A DNA stretch of 64,000 nucleotides, from assembly GCF_002902945.1 (NCBI RefSeq), contig NZ_CP026101.1:248001-312000 (forward strand). The letters run 5' to 3'. This DNA comes from Paraburkholderia caribensis (GTDB lineage: Bacteria > Pseudomonadota > Gammaproteobacteria > Burkholderiales > Burkholderiaceae). A model generated the notes under the pieces. The model was not told the DNA's origin. It did no database searches and was given only the letters and a program-made list of their open reading frames with translations. Position numbers and translations under genes: made by a program. Every line of letters begins with the position of its first letter. The stretch's first letter is position 1. Of this stretch, positions 48,265 through 57,166 are shown one piece after another.

Positions 48265-48574
48265 GGTCTGATCGGGCTCGTGCCGGACGGGCCGGCTTTT
48301 TTCAGGAAACTCAATATTGTAGCCGCATGGTCGCGGGCGTGCCGCGCGGGACGGACTGGCACAGGGCGCGGCGGGTGCGGGCAGGCCAGCGCGACGCGTA
48401 AATCTGACGCGGGTCGCTGCTTTCGCAACAGAGCGCCCCCGCGTTTCGCGACGCGATATCACACAAAAGCGCCACATTCAGCGCCAGCCGGCCGCATAAA
48501 ACGAAAAACCCCGCCCGGCGCGGGGCCGGACGGGGTTGATGGGGACGTGTCGCCTGGAGGATGGCGCCTGTCGA
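48265..48574. other. Region upstream of split metH
   Basis: It holds the metH promoter and the DUF3567 terminator. On the minus strand TACAAT (48321-48316) is a good -10 box about 55 bp before the start, with a poor -35. The leader is too short for a B12 or SAH riboswitch and none was recognised. Confidence 0.45.
48503..48537 (-). terminator. Rho-independent terminator of the DUF3567 gene
   Basis: A GC-rich stem (AACCCCG/CGGGGTT with CCGGC/GCCGG inside) is followed on the minus strand by TTTTTCGTTTT. Confidence 0.85.
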
Positions 48575-48832
48575 TCAGTGAAGAATGACCGGCTGGTTCA
48601 TCAGACTGTCGAATTGACCGAGAAACTCGTCGACTTCGTCGAGCGTCGGTTCGTCTTCGATCAGTTTCTGCACGTGTTCGCGAAAACTGGCTGCCATCGC
48701 ACCGTCGATGTAAATCTCGCGCTGCGTGTTCTTGTCGACGATCTCATACCCGCCGGATAGCATCGAGACATGGCCGTCTTGCGGCGGGAACTCGACGACA
48801 CAGTAGTTGGGGCTGTTGTAGATCATTTGCAT
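48575..48832 (-). CDS. DUF3567 protein
   Basis: An 85-residue protein. MQMIYNSPNYCVVEFP and GGYEIVDKNTQREIYIDGAMA match the DUF3567 family found in Burkholderiales. The acidic C-terminus (EDEPTLDEVDEFLGQFD) is typical. Function unknown; single gene with its own terminator. Confidence 0.87.
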   Translation of the reverse strand: MQMIYNSPNYCVVEFPPQDGHVSMLSGGYEIVDKNTQREIYIDGAMAASFREHVQKLIEDEPTLDEVDEFLGQFDSLMNQPVILH

Positions 48833-48949
48833 GGCGACACTCCTTATTTCCGATGGCTCCTGGCCAGTGTTGCAGCGTAGATGGAGCCCTTGGTTTGGAA
48901 TTCAAGGGGTGGGTCCGGCCTGACGCTTTGAATTCTCCGGACCTATCGG

Positions 48950-49738
48950 TTAGACCCGTTTTTGCAAAAACGATTCCAGCAAAGCGGTGAAGCGTTGCGA
49001 CTGTTCGATCGGTGCGAGGTGAGCTGCGTCCAGCAACTCGAACTGCGCGTTCCGGATGGCATTCGCAATTTCGTGTGTAGCAGCAGGTGGCGTGCCTGCG
49101 TCGTGGCGTCCAGCCACAGTCAGAGTAGGAAGATCGATTTCGCTCAGTCTACTGCGCACGTCGAAATCGCGCAGCGCAATGCACGCTTGTGCGTAACCTT
49201 CAGACGAAGTGTTCTCCAATACCTCCCGAATCGGTTCGACCACCTCCGGATGCGCGTCACGAAAACCCGCCGTGAGCCAGCGTTCCATCGTTGCCCCCGC
49301 CAGCGCCGCGACGCCTTCGTTGCGCGCCTTCGCCGCGCGCTGCTCCCATATGGCACGACCGTCGGGCGGCGTGGCGGCGTGCGTGTCGGCGAGCGTCAAG
49401 GTTTCGATGCGTGCCGGGTGATCCAGCGCGAACTGTTGCGCAATCATCCCGCCCATCGACATACCGACAATATGCGTTTTCTCAACGCCAAGCGCATCTA
49501 GCAGCATGCCCAGATCCTGCGACAAATCTGCAACACCGAAGGGCCTGTCTGATACGGCCGTTTGACCGTGCCCGCGCACGTCGTAGCGCAAGACCGTGTA
49601 GTCGTCCCGAAAATATCCGGCGAGCTGATCCCAGATCGACAGATCGCCGCCAAGCTGATGAATGAACGTGAGCCAGGGGCCACCGCCCTCGTTGCTCACG
49701 ACGTAGCGCGTATCGATGCCATTCACATTGATTTGCAT
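48950..49738 (-). CDS. Alpha/beta hydrolase, 3-oxoadipate enol-lactonase-like
   Basis: A 262-residue protein with the PcaD-like pattern: FIHQLGGDLSIWDQLAGYF, YDVRGHGQTAVSD, the nucleophile Ser94 in VGMSMGGMIAQQ, an acid in AGRHDAGTPP and a histidine in DAAHLAPIEQ. PcaD opens the enol-lactone of the beta-ketoadipate pathway; no other pca gene is adjacent, so the exact substrate is uncertain. Confidence 0.85.
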   Translation of the reverse strand: MQINVNGIDTRYVVSNEGGGPWLTFIHQLGGDLSIWDQLAGYFRDDYTVLRYDVRGHGQTAVSDRPFGVADLSQDLGMLLDALGVEKTHIVGMSMGGMIAQQFALDHPARIETLTLADTHAATPPDGRAIWEQRAAKARNEGVAALAGATMERWLTAGFRDAHPEVVEPIREVLENTSSEGYAQACIALRDFDVRSRLSEIDLPTLTVAGRHDAGTPPAATHEIANAIRNAQFELLDAAHLAPIEQSQRFTALLESFLQKRV

Positions 49739-49924
49739 GCAGACTCCATAATTGATGTCGCAATGAAAGTACGAACGGATCGACAGTTCATTGGATCTGC
49801 ATGAACCGCCGGCGCGTATCAGCGCGCTTTGTCGTGCGATTCATGCAAACGACGGAAGTTTCTGACGCGCAGCGTTTGTAGTCCCGGTTTGACAGTGTCC
49901 TGCATGAAGAAGGACCTGTTTGCG

Positions 49925-51154
49925 TCAGGGCTTTTCCGGCCCTGCGCCTGGATCGGCGACGGACGGTTGGGAAGGGGCGGGTGGCGTGTCGTCGGACGAA
50001 GCGGCGTTGCTGCTGTTCGCCTCCGGTGGCGCGATCTTGCCGCGCCATACAAGTTCGATCTGCGTGCCGTTCGGCTCGGTTTGCACGAGACGCGCAGGCA
50101 GCCAGCCGAGCGACGGCGCCAGCCATACGTCGATGCGCCGCCGGTCGCCTTCGTGGCGGGGCAGGCGCATGAAATGGCGCGCATCGATGGTGCCCTGATC
50201 GGTGCGCACGCCTTCGTCGCCTATTGTTTCAATGGACCAGATTTCGCCGCTGTCGTTGTCGGTCACGAAGAACTGGCGCGTCACGCCCGGCTGATACGCG
50301 TCGGGGTCGCCACGCACCAGACTGGCGAGTTGCATCACCATGCTGAAGCGGTCTTGCGCGCCGTCCTGCAGCGGCAGCGTGTTCGGCGTACGGGTGAAGC
50401 CGATCTGTTTCGTGTCGCGATGGAAGGCGGTGATATCTTCGCCGCGCCGGCCGCGCTTTTCGATGTACTGATCAGGCGCGAGGCCGAAGGCATCGACATG
50501 CCCATGGCTCGAATAGCTGAACGTGCCTATGAACGGCAAGGGCACCGATACGACCATGTCGTACGAGCGGCCATCGCTCGACCAGTGGATCGTTCCGGGC
50601 TGATTGCGCACGCCGTTGTAGAACGTGTCGTATTGCAGTTCGCCCGAGGGCGGCACGGAAAACTTCACGCCCGGCGCAGTGTGCGGCGCGTTGCCTTGAC
50701 CAGCAGCATCGGCGTTGGAACCGGCGTCTGCCGTTGCGGACGACGCAACGTTCGGTGCTGAAGCGGCAGCCGTAGCGTCTGCAGGTGTGCTTGCGGTTTG
50801 CGTTGCGGGCGCTGTTTCAAGCGGTTCCGGACGGGGCCGGGTGGCCGTCAGTACATGTTCTCGAGGCGCTCGCGCCACGCGTTTTGGGGTAGCAGGCGCC
50901 GCCTTCACGGGCGGCGGCGAACCGGCCGCCTGCGTTTCGATACGCTCGGGCTTGAGCAGCGCGACCTGCACGGGAACATGCTCGGGCGACGCCGGTTTGA
51001 AGGTGTCGTGATGCCGTTCGAACCATTGCGCCGCGATGAAATGCGCGCCGACCACAGCCGCCAGCACGCCCGCCCAACGCCAGCGCGACGAGCGTCGCTG
51101 CGCAGCGGCGAGTCGAGCCTGTGTGACGGAACGGAGAGCGGCTGGAGATGACAT
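49925..51154 (-). CDS. DUF3108-domain membrane-anchored protein
   Basis: A 409-residue protein. One membrane span lies near residues 27-45 (WAGVLAAVVGAHFIAAQWF), followed by a Pro/Ala/Thr-rich TonB-like linker to ~165 and a DUF3108 beta-rich domain from ~170 (GELQYDTFYNGVRNQPGTIH, then WLAPSLGWLPARLVQTEPNG). The periplasmic domain may bind lipid or polysaccharide; the role is unknown. A TTG 33 bp upstream is the other possible start. Confidence 0.82.
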   Translation of the reverse strand: MSSPAALRSVTQARLAAAQRRSSRWRWAGVLAAVVGAHFIAAQWFERHHDTFKPASPEHVPVQVALLKPERIETQAAGSPPPVKAAPATPKRVARAPREHVLTATRPRPEPLETAPATQTASTPADATAAASAPNVASSATADAGSNADAAGQGNAPHTAPGVKFSVPPSGELQYDTFYNGVRNQPGTIHWSSDGRSYDMVVSVPLPFIGTFSYSSHGHVDAFGLAPDQYIEKRGRRGEDITAFHRDTKQIGFTRTPNTLPLQDGAQDRFSMVMQLASLVRGDPDAYQPGVTRQFFVTDNDSGEIWSIETIGDEGVRTDQGTIDARHFMRLPRHEGDRRRIDVWLAPSLGWLPARLVQTEPNGTQIELVWRGKIAPPEANSSNAASSDDTPPAPSQPSVADPGAGPEKP

Positions 51155-51244
51155 CGGAAGAGGCAGAATCCTGAAGGCGGAACGCAAGGCTATGCGCGTT
51201 TGAACACAATTCGACCGCGCACCGCCGTCATGTGTTCCTCACGC

Positions 51245-52135
51245 TCATCGAGGCGTCGGACTATACCCGAGTTCATACGACAGCTTCTGCGCGCATTCGC
51301 GCAGCGCTGTGTCGACTTCCCCGCCCCACGCGATATCGAACGCGCCCTCGTGACCCAGCGCGATCAATCCGAGTGCGAGATCGCCATTCGAATCGAACAC
51401 GGGCGTGCAAAACGCGTGAATGGTCGGCAGCAACATGCCTTCGACGCGTGCCGAGCCATGCGCACGCACGTCATCGAGCACGCGTTCGACATCTTCCGGC
51501 GTGCGCGGACTGTTGGCGGCGGCCCAACGCCGGGTGTCGGCGAGTTCGCGCGCGATCATCGCAGCCGTCTTGCTGCGCGGCAGATAGGCGGCGAACAGCA
51601 GACCCGTCGCCGAACTGAGCATCGGCATCACGTCGCCGAGTTTCAGCGATGCCTTCGCGGGATAGCTCGATTCCATCCAGTGCACGACAGTCGGCCCCTG
51701 ATTGCCCCATACAGCAATGCCGACGGTCAGATCGAGCCGGTCGCGCAATCCGGCAAGCGCGATGCGCGCGAGCTTTACGCCGTCGACGCGCGCGAGCCGC
51801 GCCAGCCCTAGCTGCAACGCGAAACCGCCCAATTCGTAGCGGCCCGTCAACGGGTCCTGCGCGACGACGCCCAGGCGCTGGAAACTCACCAGATAGCGGT
51901 GCGCTTTCGCGGGGCTCATGCCCGCGCGCTGCGCGAGATCGCGCAGCATCATCGCGCGTGGCTCGTGCGTGAGCACGTCGAGCAGACGGAACCCGACTTC
52001 GATCGACTGGATGCCCGAGCGCAGTTTTTCTTCGCCAGCGTCCTGTTCGTCGGCGGCATCGTCGTCGGCGGGATCGAGCGGTTCGGCGGAATGGGCATCC
52101 TTGCGGATCGAACTGGAGCGGGCGGTCGGCGGCAT
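51245..52135 (-). CDS. IclR-family transcriptional regulator
   Basis: A 296-residue protein from this start. An acidic N-terminal tail is followed by the winged helix (SIEVGFRLLDVLTHEPRAMM, then LRDLAQRAGMSPAKAHRYLV) and the IclR effector domain (GFALQLGLARLARVDGVKLA through AFCTPVFDSNGDLALGLIAL). Starts at 52198 and 52240 are also in frame; none has a clear ribosome site, and 52135 leaves a usable promoter gap to the divergent FAH gene, its probable target. Confidence 0.87.
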   Translation of the reverse strand: MPPTARSSSIRKDAHSAEPLDPADDDAADEQDAGEEKLRSGIQSIEVGFRLLDVLTHEPRAMMLRDLAQRAGMSPAKAHRYLVSFQRLGVVAQDPLTGRYELGGFALQLGLARLARVDGVKLARIALAGLRDRLDLTVGIAVWGNQGPTVVHWMESSYPAKASLKLGDVMPMLSSATGLLFAAYLPRSKTAAMIARELADTRRWAAANSPRTPEDVERVLDDVRAHGSARVEGMLLPTIHAFCTPVFDSNGDLALGLIALGHEGAFDIAWGGEVDTALRECAQKLSYELGYSPTPR

Positions 52136-52285
52136 AGGCAGTGGTTGAACGGTGAGCCTTAAAGCGGCGAAAAGCGACGCGGGCTTTGCAATGGACATCG
52201 TCTGCTTGAAGCGTCCGTTTGGGCCGCGCCGATTCACCATCGTAGAATAGATTCCTCTTATCGTCATCCACATGCCTTTTCCGCC

Positions 52286-53278
52286 ATGAAACTTGCCTCG
52301 CTGAAGGACGGCACGCGCGACGGTCAACTGATCGTCGTTTCCCGTGACCTGCATACGGCCGCCATCGCCGACGCCATCGCGCCGACGATGCAGCGCGTCC
52401 TCGACGACTGGATTTTCTACGCGCCGCAACTGCGCGATCTGTACGACGAGCTGAATCAGGGCCGGGCGCGCAACACGTTTTCGTTCGATGCGAAGGAATG
52501 CATGGCGCCGCTGCCGCGCGCGTTCCAGTGGGCCGACGGCTCCGCGTATGTGAACCACGTCGAACTGGTGCGCCGCGCGCGCGGCGCGGAAATGCCGCCC
52601 GAGTTCTGGACCGATCCGTTGATGTACCAGGGCGGCAGCGACGATTTCATCGGTGCGAAGGACGACATCGTGTGCGCGTCCGAATCGTTCGGCATCGACT
52701 TCGAGGCCGAAGTCGCCGTCATCACGGGCGACGTGCCGATGGGCGTGAAGCCCGAGCAGGCGTTGAAGAGCATTCGCCTCGTCACGCTCGTCAACGATGT
52801 CTCGCTGCGCAACCTGATTCCCGCCGAGCTCGCCAAGGGCTTCGGCTTTTTCCAGAGCAAGCCGGCGACGTCGTTCGCGCCCGTTGCCGTCACGCTCGAC
52901 GAACTCGGCGACGCGTGGCGCGAGGGCCGCGTGCATCGTCCGATGATCGTGCATTGGAATAGCAAGAAGGTCGGCCAGCCCGACGCGGGCACCGACATGG
53001 TGTTCCATTTCGGCCAGTTGATCGCGCATGCCGCGAAAACACGCAACCTGCGCGCGGGGGCCATTGTTGGATCGGGCACGGTATCGAACAAGGACGCGAA
53101 ACGCGGCTATTGCTGTATCGCCGAGAAACGCTGCCTCGAAACCATCGAGCACGGCAGCGCACAGACGGAATTCATGAAGTTCGGCGATACCGTGAAGATC
53201 GAGATGTTCGACGAAGCCGGCAAGTCGATTTTCGGTTCGATCGATCAGGCTGTCGCGCCGCTCGAAGGCGGGCTTTGA
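52286..53278 (+). CDS. Fumarylacetoacetate hydrolase-family protein
   Basis: A 330-residue protein with a C-terminal FAH fold. FEAEVAVITGDVPMG provides metal-binding glutamate, VTLVNDVSLRNL and GAIVGSGTVSNKD are family motifs. Family members hydrolyse fumarylacetoacetate in tyrosine breakdown or related acylpyruvates. The divergent IclR regulator fits an aromatic-degradation role, but no homogentisate or maleylacetoacetate gene is nearby, so the substrate is inferred. A TAGAAT at 52243 may be its -10. Confidence 0.86.
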   Translation: MKLASLKDGTRDGQLIVVSRDLHTAAIADAIAPTMQRVLDDWIFYAPQLRDLYDELNQGRARNTFSFDAKECMAPLPRAFQWADGSAYVNHVELVRRARGAEMPPEFWTDPLMYQGGSDDFIGAKDDIVCASESFGIDFEAEVAVITGDVPMGVKPEQALKSIRLVTLVNDVSLRNLIPAELAKGFGFFQSKPATSFAPVAVTLDELGDAWREGRVHRPMIVHWNSKKVGQPDAGTDMVFHFGQLIAHAAKTRNLRAGAIVGSGTVSNKDAKRGYCCIAEKRCLETIEHGSAQTEFMKFGDTVKIEMFDEAGKSIFGSIDQAVAPLEGGL

Positions 53279-53475
53279 TTATGTAGCCGGCGCGAGGCGG
53301 CAGGCGAACCGAGAGGGTTTCGCCCGATGCCGGCAGCGCCACGCGCGCCGCTACACTGACGCTCGCGCGAGGCCATCGGGTCTCGCACGCTCGCCCGCGC
53401 GAACGACACCACGCGCGGGCAGGAACATGCAACACGCAGCATCGCAGAACGCACAAAAACCAAAGGAGACAACGC

Positions 53476-54681
53476 ATGCCGCGATACGGGACGTTTGCAT
53501 CTTCAACTTTGCGCAACCGCGCTCGCAAATTCACACTCAGGCGGCGCACGACGCTCGCCGCTACGCTTTCCCTGTTACCCGGACTTGCGCTCGCGCAGGT
53601 GAAAATCGGTCTCGTGCTGTCGCTGACGGGGCCGGCTGCGTCGCTTGGCATTCCCGCGCGCGATACGGCGACGCTTTTCCCGAAAGAGATTGCCGGGCAG
53701 AAAGTCGAATACATCGTGCTCGACGATGCGTCCGATACGACGCAAGCCGTGCAGGACACCAAGAAGCTGATCTCCGAAAATCACGTCGACGCGATCATCG
53801 GCTCGTCGATCACGCCGAACTCGCTGGCGATGATCGACGTAGTCGCCGAAGGCGAAACCCCGGCGATCTCACTCGCTTCGTCGGCGAAGATCATCGAGCC
53901 TGTCGACGCGAAACGGCACTGGATGTTCAAGACGCCGCAAACGGACGCAATGATGGCATCCGCGATCACCGAGCACGCGAGCCAGCACGGCGTGAAGACC
54001 ATCGCGTACATCGGCCAGGCGGACGCGCTCGGCGAAACGTTTTACGCCGAGGTCGCGAAATTCGCGCAGATTCACAAGATCAACGTGGTGGCCAACGAGC
54101 GTTTCAATCGCACCGATCCGAGCGTCACGGGCCAGATCCTGAAGATCATGGCGGCGAATCCCGATGCCGTCGTCGTGGGCGCAGCGGGAACGCCTGCCGC
54201 GCTGCCGCCGAAGACGCTGATCGGACGCGGCTACAAGGGGAAGATCTATCACAACCACGGCGTCGGCAATAACGATTTCCTGCGTGTGTGCGGCGCGGAC
54301 TGCAACGGCACGTTCCTGCCCGCGAGCCCGGTGCTGGTCGCCTCGCAGCTGCCCGCGGACTACGCTTCCAGGCGCCTCGCGCTCGATTACATCGCGCGAT
54401 TCGAGAAGCTGCGCGGGCCGGGCAGCGTGTCGGCGTTCGGCTCGTATGCGTGGGACGCGAGCATGCTGCTGAACAACGCGATTCCCGTTGCGCTGAAAAC
54501 GGCCGCGCCCGGCACGGTCGAGTTCCGCCGCGCGCTGCGCGATGCGCTCGAAGCGACGAAAGGACTCGCCGATACCAACGGCGTCGTCAACATGAGCGCG
54601 ACTGATCACCTCGGCCTCGATCAGCGCGCGCGCGTGATGGTCGAGATCAGCAACGGCAAGTGGGTGTATCAGCCGCGTTAG
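53476..54681 (+). CDS. Branched-chain-amino-acid-type ABC substrate-binding protein
   Basis: A 401-residue type-I periplasmic binding protein. The N-terminal basic/hydrophobic segment (RRRTTLAATLSLLPGLALAQ) is a signal peptide, followed by VKIGLVLSLTGPAASLGIPA as in LivK-like proteins. The Cys pair in VCGADCNG near residue 275 may form a disulfide. AAAGGAGA precedes the ATG. Its permease genes are not here. The ligand cannot be assigned, but aromatic acids are a frequent choice of this subgroup. Confidence 0.9.
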   Translation: MPRYGTFASSTLRNRARKFTLRRRTTLAATLSLLPGLALAQVKIGLVLSLTGPAASLGIPARDTATLFPKEIAGQKVEYIVLDDASDTTQAVQDTKKLISENHVDAIIGSSITPNSLAMIDVVAEGETPAISLASSAKIIEPVDAKRHWMFKTPQTDAMMASAITEHASQHGVKTIAYIGQADALGETFYAEVAKFAQIHKINVVANERFNRTDPSVTGQILKIMAANPDAVVVGAAGTPAALPPKTLIGRGYKGKIYHNHGVGNNDFLRVCGADCNGTFLPASPVLVASQLPADYASRRLALDYIARFEKLRGPGSVSAFGSYAWDASMLLNNAIPVALKTAAPGTVEFRRALRDALEATKGLADTNGVVNMSATDHLGLDQRARVMVEISNGKWVYQPR

Positions 54682-54770
54682 GCAAAGTGGTTCGCGTGGC
54701 GCGGCGTCGGCTGCGTTACGCGCATGATGTGGGTATCGACGCCGACGCGTCGCTCTTACGGATGTCTGCC

Positions 54771-55622
54771 ATGTCTCACGAATCGGAATCGCAATCGGTT
54801 GAACCCGCGTTTTACGCGCACTACACGTCGCTGCGCGTGCGGCGTCATGCGCACGGCATCCTCGAAATCGTGATGAGCGGCGAAGGCGCGAACCGCAGCG
54901 CGCTCGCTACCGCCGATGCGAACATGCATCGCGAACTGGCCGACATCTGGCGCGATGTCGATCGCGACCCGGAGACACGCGTCGCGGTGATCCGCGGCGA
55001 GGGCAAGGGCTTTTCGGCGGGCGGCGATCTCGCTCTCGTCGAAGAGATGGCGACCGACTTCGACGTGCGCACGCGCGTGTGGCGCGAGGCGCGCGATCTC
55101 GTCTACAACGTGATCAACTGCAGCAAGCCGATCGTCTCGGCCATGCACGGGCCGGCCGTGGGCGCGGGGCTCGTCGCCGGATTGCTCGCGGATATTTCGA
55201 TTGCGACGAAGTCGGCGCGCATCATCGACGGTCATACGCGTCTGGGCGTCGCGGCGGGCGATCATGCGGCGATCGTGTGGCCGTTGTTGTGCGGCATGGC
55301 GAAGGCCAAGTACTACCTGCTGCTGTGCGAGCCGGTGAGCGGCGAAGAGGCGGAGCGCATCGGCCTCGTCTCGCTGACCGTCGACGACAACGACCTGCTG
55401 CCGAAGACCTTCGAAGTCGCGCGCAAGCTCGCGCAGGGTTCGCAGACGGCGATTCGCTGGACCAAGTATGCGTTGAACAACTGGCTGCGCTCGGCGGGGC
55501 CGACCTTCGATACGTCGCTCGCACTCGAGTTCATGGGTTTCGCAGGACCCGACGTGCGCGAAGGCGTGGCGTCGCTGCGCGAGCGGCGCGCGCCTGATTT
55601 CCCGGGCAAGGAGCCGTTCTAG
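54771..55622 (+). CDS. Enoyl-CoA hydratase/isomerase-family protein
   Basis: A 283-residue crotonase-fold protein. VIRGEGKGFSAGGDLALVEE near residue 70-90 forms the oxyanion hole (GGDL), AMHGPAVGAGLVAGLLADIS is the second loop. In place of the usual Glu pair, GHTRLGVAAGDHAAIVWPLL suggests an acid-poor active site, so hydratase activity is uncertain. Two close ATGs exist; 54771 follows GGA at good spacing. It starts 89 bp after the substrate-binding protein gene. Confidence 0.85.
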   Translation: MSHESESQSVEPAFYAHYTSLRVRRHAHGILEIVMSGEGANRSALATADANMHRELADIWRDVDRDPETRVAVIRGEGKGFSAGGDLALVEEMATDFDVRTRVWREARDLVYNVINCSKPIVSAMHGPAVGAGLVAGLLADISIATKSARIIDGHTRLGVAAGDHAAIVWPLLCGMAKAKYYLLLCEPVSGEEAERIGLVSLTVDDNDLLPKTFEVARKLAQGSQTAIRWTKYALNNWLRSAGPTFDTSLALEFMGFAGPDVREGVASLRERRAPDFPGKEPF

Positions 55623-55784
55623 GCGAACGCGTGTGCTTGCGTCAGGCGGACGCAAAAGCGTCATGGCGGCGTGCGCACGATACCCCGCGATTGCGTCTGC
55701 GTCTGCGGCTCGACGCGAAAATTTCACGCGGTATGATCGAGCCGTGAATGTCGAACGTCGCTTCGAAGGCTGGATCGAAGGACA

Positions 55785-55826
55785 ATAAGCGAACCACGAT
55801 AAGCGAACCGCGATAAGCGAACGGCA
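55785..55826. repeat. Three tandem 14-bp direct repeats upstream of phaM
   Basis: ATAAGCGAACCACG, ATAAGCGAACCGCG and ATAAGCGAACGGCA follow directly one after another, ending 41 bp before the phaM ATG. Identical spacing and position suggest a regulator-binding array or a leader element; unknown. Confidence 0.75.
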
Positions 55827-55867
55827 ACAGGCGCCACAGGCCCAGAACCGAACACAGGAGCTCAGCA

Positions 55868-56605
55868 ATGACCGACAATCCCGGCTCGACGCCGCCTTTC
55901 CCCGGATTTCCAGGTTTTCCCCCCGCCGAGATGCTGGATCGCATGTGGGGCATGATGCGGCTCACGCCGTTCGGCGCAGCATTCCCGGGCACGAGTCCGG
56001 CTTCGGCGCAGGGGTTCGTGCCGTCGCTGTCGATGATGTCCGACATGATGGCGCCGCTCACGAACGTCGAGGAACTCGACAAGCGCATCACCGACATGCG
56101 CGCTGTCGAGCAATGGCTCAAGCTGAATCTGAACATGCTGCAGTCGGCGATCCAGGCGCTCGAAGTGCAGCGCGCGACGCTCGCGACGCTGCGCGCGTTC
56201 GGCGCGTTTGCGCAGCAATCGATGACGCAGCCCGCGCCTGAAGCGCCGCCGCGGCACGAGCCGCCGCCCGCTGCGAGCGCGCCGGAAGCGGGTGAAGCAG
56301 GCGAGTCGACGGCATCGCCCGCGTTCGATGCGTCCGGCTGGTGGAATCTGCTGCAAGCGCAGTTCAACCAGATCGCGCAGTTCGCGATGGCGCAGCCGCC
56401 GGCCACGACGGCGACGGGCGCATCCGAAGCGGGCGCGGGAATCGAACCGAGCGATCTCGAACCCGACGACGCGCCCGAGCCGGACCCGGAAGGCGCCGCG
56501 CAGGCGAAATCCGATGACGCGCCGCGTCCCGCCGCGAAGCGTGCGGCCAGCACGAAACGGCCGGGCGCATCGTCCGCCAGGAAGACCTCGTCGACGTCCG
56601 AATGA
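55868..56605 (+). CDS. phaM: PhaM-like polyhydroxyalkanoate granule regulatory protein
   Basis: A 245-residue protein. The N-terminal PFPGFPGFPPAEMLDRMWGM and the MTDMMAPLTN-type helical segment (VEELDKRITDMRAVEQWLKL then NLNMLQSAIQALEVQRATLA) match PhaM, followed by an acidic linker and a basic Lys/Ala-rich tail (AAKRAASTKRPGASSARK) that binds DNA. PhaM activates PHB synthase and links granules to the nucleoid. CACAGGAGC precedes the ATG. Phasin genes are absent nearby. Confidence 0.87.
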   Translation: MTDNPGSTPPFPGFPGFPPAEMLDRMWGMMRLTPFGAAFPGTSPASAQGFVPSLSMMSDMMAPLTNVEELDKRITDMRAVEQWLKLNLNMLQSAIQALEVQRATLATLRAFGAFAQQSMTQPAPEAPPRHEPPPAASAPEAGEAGESTASPAFDASGWWNLLQAQFNQIAQFAMAQPPATTATGASEAGAGIEPSDLEPDDAPEPDPEGAAQAKSDDAPRPAAKRAASTKRPGASSARKTSSTSE

Positions 56606-57166
56606 ACGCGGGTGTATGCGATGAAACGGGCGCGCGCGGCCGCGACGGCCAGCGCGCCTCGAACTGCGACGGAATGTCGCCGCGTTAGCACATTCCTTTG
56701 ACAGCGTGCGGTCAACGCGTGCCGACGTTGTTTTACGTCAATGCCAAAGCGGGTTTCGACGGTCCGAAAATGGGGCGTGTAAGGGCCGCATGCTATTATT
56801 GTGTAAGCTTTTTCTGGCCCGCGGACGCGTGCGAAGATCGCCAGATTCGCCGTTTTAGCCGGTGTCATGCGGTGCCGGTTCGTCCGCTGCGGACCCTAAT
56901 GCCGTCGTTCGGCGGCAGGCTGGCACGACCCCAGGCAAAGGTTCTCCCTCACCCACGGTTGGCCGCGCACGCGAGGCACGAAAATCGCGTACGTATCACG
57001 AGCCGCAGTAGTTCTTTTGCCAAACACTTGCATCTTGGCAACCGATTACCGCGTAAAATTGAATGCTGCGCTGACGACGGAGAAAGTTTCCGAAAGTTCC
57101 CGTTCGTCGGCCGCAAATGTAGCAACAGATAACAGACGTCGCCTTGCGCAGAACAGGGGTGGGATC
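56606..57166. other. Intergenic region upstream of the diiron protein gene
   Basis: No supported gene. It contains TTTGACA near 56697 without a matching -10, and the inverted repeat and TAAAAT hexamer listed separately. Confidence 0.4.
57017..57059 (+). promoter_or_regulatory. Inverted repeat with a nearby -10-like box
   Basis: TTGCCAA (57017-57023) and TTGGCAA (57035-57041) form a 7-bp inverted repeat with an 11-bp centre; TAAAAT lies at 57054-57059, about 108 bp before the diiron protein start. A regulator site over a promoter is plausible; the binding factor is unknown. Confidence 0.45.

Noticed and set aside
48265..48420. SAH or cobalamin riboswitch upstream of split metH
   Set aside because: I looked for the SAH pseudoknot and the B12-box on the minus strand and found neither; the best -10 box leaves only a ~45-base leader.
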